The notes beneath the pieces were generated by a model. It was not told where the DNA came from. It saw nothing but the letters and a program-made list of their open reading frames with translations, and made no database searches. The position numbers and the translations under genes were made by a program. A DNA stretch of 7,479 nt from Omnitrophica WOR_2 bacterium RIFCSPLOWO2_01_FULL_41_12 (GTDB lineage: Bacteria; Omnitrophota; Gorgyraeia; Gygaellales; Profunditerraquicolaceae). How positions within the stretch are numbered: the stretch's first letter is position 1; every line of letters starts with the position of its first letter. Below are positions 5,959-7,479 of this stretch, piece after piece. The DNA lies in the NCBI GenBank assembly GCA_001805765.1, contig MHGW01000015.1, forward strand, positions 1,339-8,817, read 5' to 3'.

Positions 5959-6840
5959 ATGAAAAACAAAATCCTTAAATTAGGCCTGCCTAAAGGAAGC
6001 CTGCAGGAAGCCACCTTTAAGATGTTCCGTAAGGCGGGTTTTAACATCGTGGCCTCAGAGCGTTCGTATTTTCCTTCCATCGATGACCCAGAGATAGAGC
6101 CGGTGTTACTACGTGCCCAAGAGATGTCCCGCTATGTTCAGGACGGCGCTTTAGATTGCGGTATCACCGGAAACGACTGGATACTGGAAAATAAATCCAG
6201 GGTAGTGAGGATTACGGATTTAATTTATGCCAAGCAGAGTTTAAATAAGGTCAGGTGGGTTTTGGCTGTGCCTGAGGGTTCAAAGATCAAATCTATTAGA
6301 GACTTGCGCAATAAGCGTATTGCCACTGAACTGGTAAATGTCACCCAACAATACCTGCGCAAAAATAAAATAAAGGCAGAGGTAGAGTTTAGTTGGGGCG
6401 CTACGGAAGTGAAAGTAAAAGTAGGCCTGGTAGATGCAATCGTAGAACTGACGGAAACCGGCAGGAGCCTGAAGGCCAATAAATTAACGCAGCTGGCCAC
6501 CATCGTTGAGTCTACTACCCAATTTATCGCTAATATTAATGCCTATAAAGATAAGTGGAAGAAAAGCAAAATGGAGCAGATAGCCGTGCTCTTAAAAGGC
6601 GCTATTGCCGCCGAAGAAAAAGTAGGGTTAAAGTTAAATGTAAAAAAAGAAGACCTGAAAAAAGTAATCGCGCTTTTACCGGCCCTAAAAAAACCGACTA
6701 TCTCTGAGCTTTCGGTTCCGGGGTGGGTGGCGGTAGAGACCATTATTGACGAGAAGGTAGTGCGCGTCTTAATCCCGGAATTAAAAAATGCCGGCGCGCA
6801 GGGAATCATTGAATATCCGCTGAATAAGGTAATATATTAG
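5959..6840 (+). CDS. hisG: ATP phosphoribosyltransferase, long form (first step of histidine synthesis)
   Basis: HisG joins ATP and PRPP to give phosphoribosyl-ATP, the committed step of histidine synthesis in the cytoplasm. The 293-residue length marks the long form, which carries its own C-terminal regulatory domain (about 205-293) and does not need HisZ. GLPKGSL (9-15) and GITGNDW (68-74) are HisG signatures. The E-L-T-E-T-G-R-S-L segment (163-171) is the PRPP-binding loop. The C-terminal part has the P-T-I-S-E-L motif (246-251) and the small ferredoxin-like fold that binds histidine for feedback inhibition. A GGAG at 5950-5953 lies 5 bases before the ATG. No other his gene is visible here, so it stands apart from any his operon, at least in this window. 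The following gene starts 12 bases after the stop. Confidence 0.96.
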   Translation: MKNKILKLGLPKGSLQEATFKMFRKAGFNIVASERSYFPSIDDPEIEPVLLRAQEMSRYVQDGALDCGITGNDWILENKSRVVRITDLIYAKQSLNKVRWVLAVPEGSKIKSIRDLRNKRIATELVNVTQQYLRKNKIKAEVEFSWGATEVKVKVGLVDAIVELTETGRSLKANKLTQLATIVESTTQFIANINAYKDKWKKSKMEQIAVLLKGAIAAEEKVGLKLNVKKEDLKKVIALLPALKKPTISELSVPGWVAVETIIDEKVVRVLIPELKNAGAQGIIEYPLNKVIY

Positions 6841-6852
6841 AAAGGAATAGCA

Positions 6853-6954
6853 ATGCCTTGCGGCAGAAAAAGAAAAAGAAGAAAAATAAGGACCCATAAA
6901 AGAAAGAAGATGCGTCGTCGTCTCCGCCATCTTAAGAAAAGGGCATGGTCATAA
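6853..6954 (+). CDS. Very small basic protein, bS22/mS38 (AURKAIP1/COX24) type
   Basis: This 33-residue ORF has 19 Arg or Lys residues. The pattern of K/R runs followed by T-H-K-R-K-K and R-R-R-L-R-H matches what I recall of the AURKAIP1/COX24 family. Its bacterial members (bS22 of mycobacteria) are small-subunit ribosomal proteins and its mitochondrial member is mS38. The start M-P-C-G-R-K-R-K resembles versions I recall from several uncultured or planctomycete-like phyla. AAGGA at 6842-6846 lies 6 bases before the ATG, so translation is credible despite the size. It sits 12 bases after hisG and its last 10 bases overlap the TPR gene. Automated callers often miss ORFs this short. Ribosomal binding is inferred from family likeness only; a DNA- or RNA-binding peptide of another kind is the alternative. 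Confidence 0.72.
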   Translation: MPCGRKRKRRKIRTHKRKKMRRRLRHLKKRAWS

Positions 6955-7479
6955 GTATCCTGCGCAGGCTCATTTTTTGCCTGATCGCCTCCTTATTCAT
7001 CACCCTTAAAGGTTTTTGTTTTGAGAACAAAAAAACCTCTTTTGCCCTGAGCCACTATATCCTGGCAGTGATGTATGAGGACTTAGGCGAAACCCAGAAA
7101 GCAATACAGGAATATAAAAAGGCCTTAAAGGCAGATTATAAAAATTCCATTATCCATTTAAATTTAGCTTCCAGTTATATTAAGGATAACCAGATTCAAA
7201 AAGCAATCGCAGAATTAAATCTGGCCGTAGAATTTGACCCGGAAGCAATTGAGCCCCACGCAGTTTTAGCCCTGCTTTATTCTTCGCAGAAACAGGAACC
7301 ATTGGCCACAAAAGAGTATGAAATCGCGCTGCAAAATGCCTCCAAACTTCAGCCCGCCAATATTGAAATTTATAAGAATTTAGGCACTCTCTATCTGCAG
7401 CAAAAAAAATTTAAAGAAGCAGAGAATACCTATAAATTGATACTAAAGTTGTCTCCCCTTGACCCTGAGCCGTATTTTT
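6945..7479 (+). CDS. Exported TPR-repeat protein, N-terminal part (3' end outside window)
   Basis: An open frame of 178 codons runs off the right edge. Residues about 5-26 are a basic then hydrophobic segment (R7-R8 followed by L-I-F-C-L-I-A-S-L-F-I), probably a signal peptide or membrane anchor. C25 lacks a clear lipobox, so I do not call it a lipoprotein. About four tetratricopeptide repeats follow, near residues 36-67, 69-102, 104-139 and 141-176. They carry the usual Y-x2-L-G, K-A-I-x-E-Y-x-K-A-L and D-P positions. Such repeats bind proteins or peptides, so the product is probably a periplasmic or membrane-associated scaffold; no specific partner can be named. The ATG at 6945 overlaps the previous gene by 10 bases. 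The GGG just upstream is only 1 base away, so initiation may depend on coupling. The true start could be slightly different. Confidence 0.85.
   Translation, partial: MVISILRRLIFCLIASLFITLKGFCFENKKTSFALSHYILAVMYEDLGETQKAIQEYKKALKADYKNSIIHLNLASSYIKDNQIQKAIAELNLAVEFDPEAIEPHAVLALLYSSQKQEPLATKEYEIALQNASKLQPANIEIYKNLGTLYLQQKKFKEAENTYKLILKLSPLDPEPYF

Noticed and set aside
6225..6809. Two minus-strand ORFs opposite hisG
   Set aside because: Both are antisense shadows of a clear hisG gene and resemble no known protein.

Overview
This window looks bacterial. It has Shine-Dalgarno sequences, sigma70-like -35/-10 pairs and tightly overlapping genes. A membrane-anchored parvulin-type chaperone suggests a double-membrane cell. 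The gene content (ferredoxin-dependent pyruvate oxidation, long-form HisG, a tiny bS22/mS38-like basic protein and a TPR protein) and moderate GC would suit an anaerobe from an uncultured phylum. Candidatus Omnitrophota is my best guess, but this is an impression from gene style, not a phylogenetic result.

Region 1 (1-3741, + strand) is a four-subunit pyruvate:ferredoxin oxidoreductase operon in the order porG (5' end outside the window), porD, porA, porB. Every junction overlaps, by 32, 4 and 11 bases, which suggests translational coupling. The main find is in porB. A 366-codon in-frame intein (2140-3237) with a LAGLIDADG homing endonuclease sits in the thiamine-pyrophosphate site, between the Asn and Thr of the conserved Y-M-N-T-G stretch. 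Removing it restores a normal 295-residue beta subunit. By hand count the intein is about 33% GC, against about 47% for the flanking exteins.

Region 2 (3742-4453, + strand) continues the same transcription unit with a ferritin-like diiron protein and a small single-cluster ferredoxin, each with a strong Shine-Dalgarno. Together regions 1 and 2 could oxidise pyruvate to acetyl-CoA, pass the electrons to ferredoxin, and manage iron or oxygen stress around an oxygen-sensitive enzyme.

Region 3 (4445-5833, - strand) is a PpiD/SurA-like membrane-anchored periplasmic foldase. It converges on the ferredoxin gene with a 9-base tail-to-tail overlap. The 125-base gap at 5834-5958 holds two divergent promoters.

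Region 4 (5959-7479, + strand) carries hisG (long form), a 33-codon very basic ribosomal-type protein, and the start of an exported TPR protein that runs off the window. These three are closely packed and probably co-transcribed from the promoter at 5879-5907. No stretch longer than 125 bases lacks a gene, and I see no tRNA, rRNA, CRISPR array or insertion sequence.
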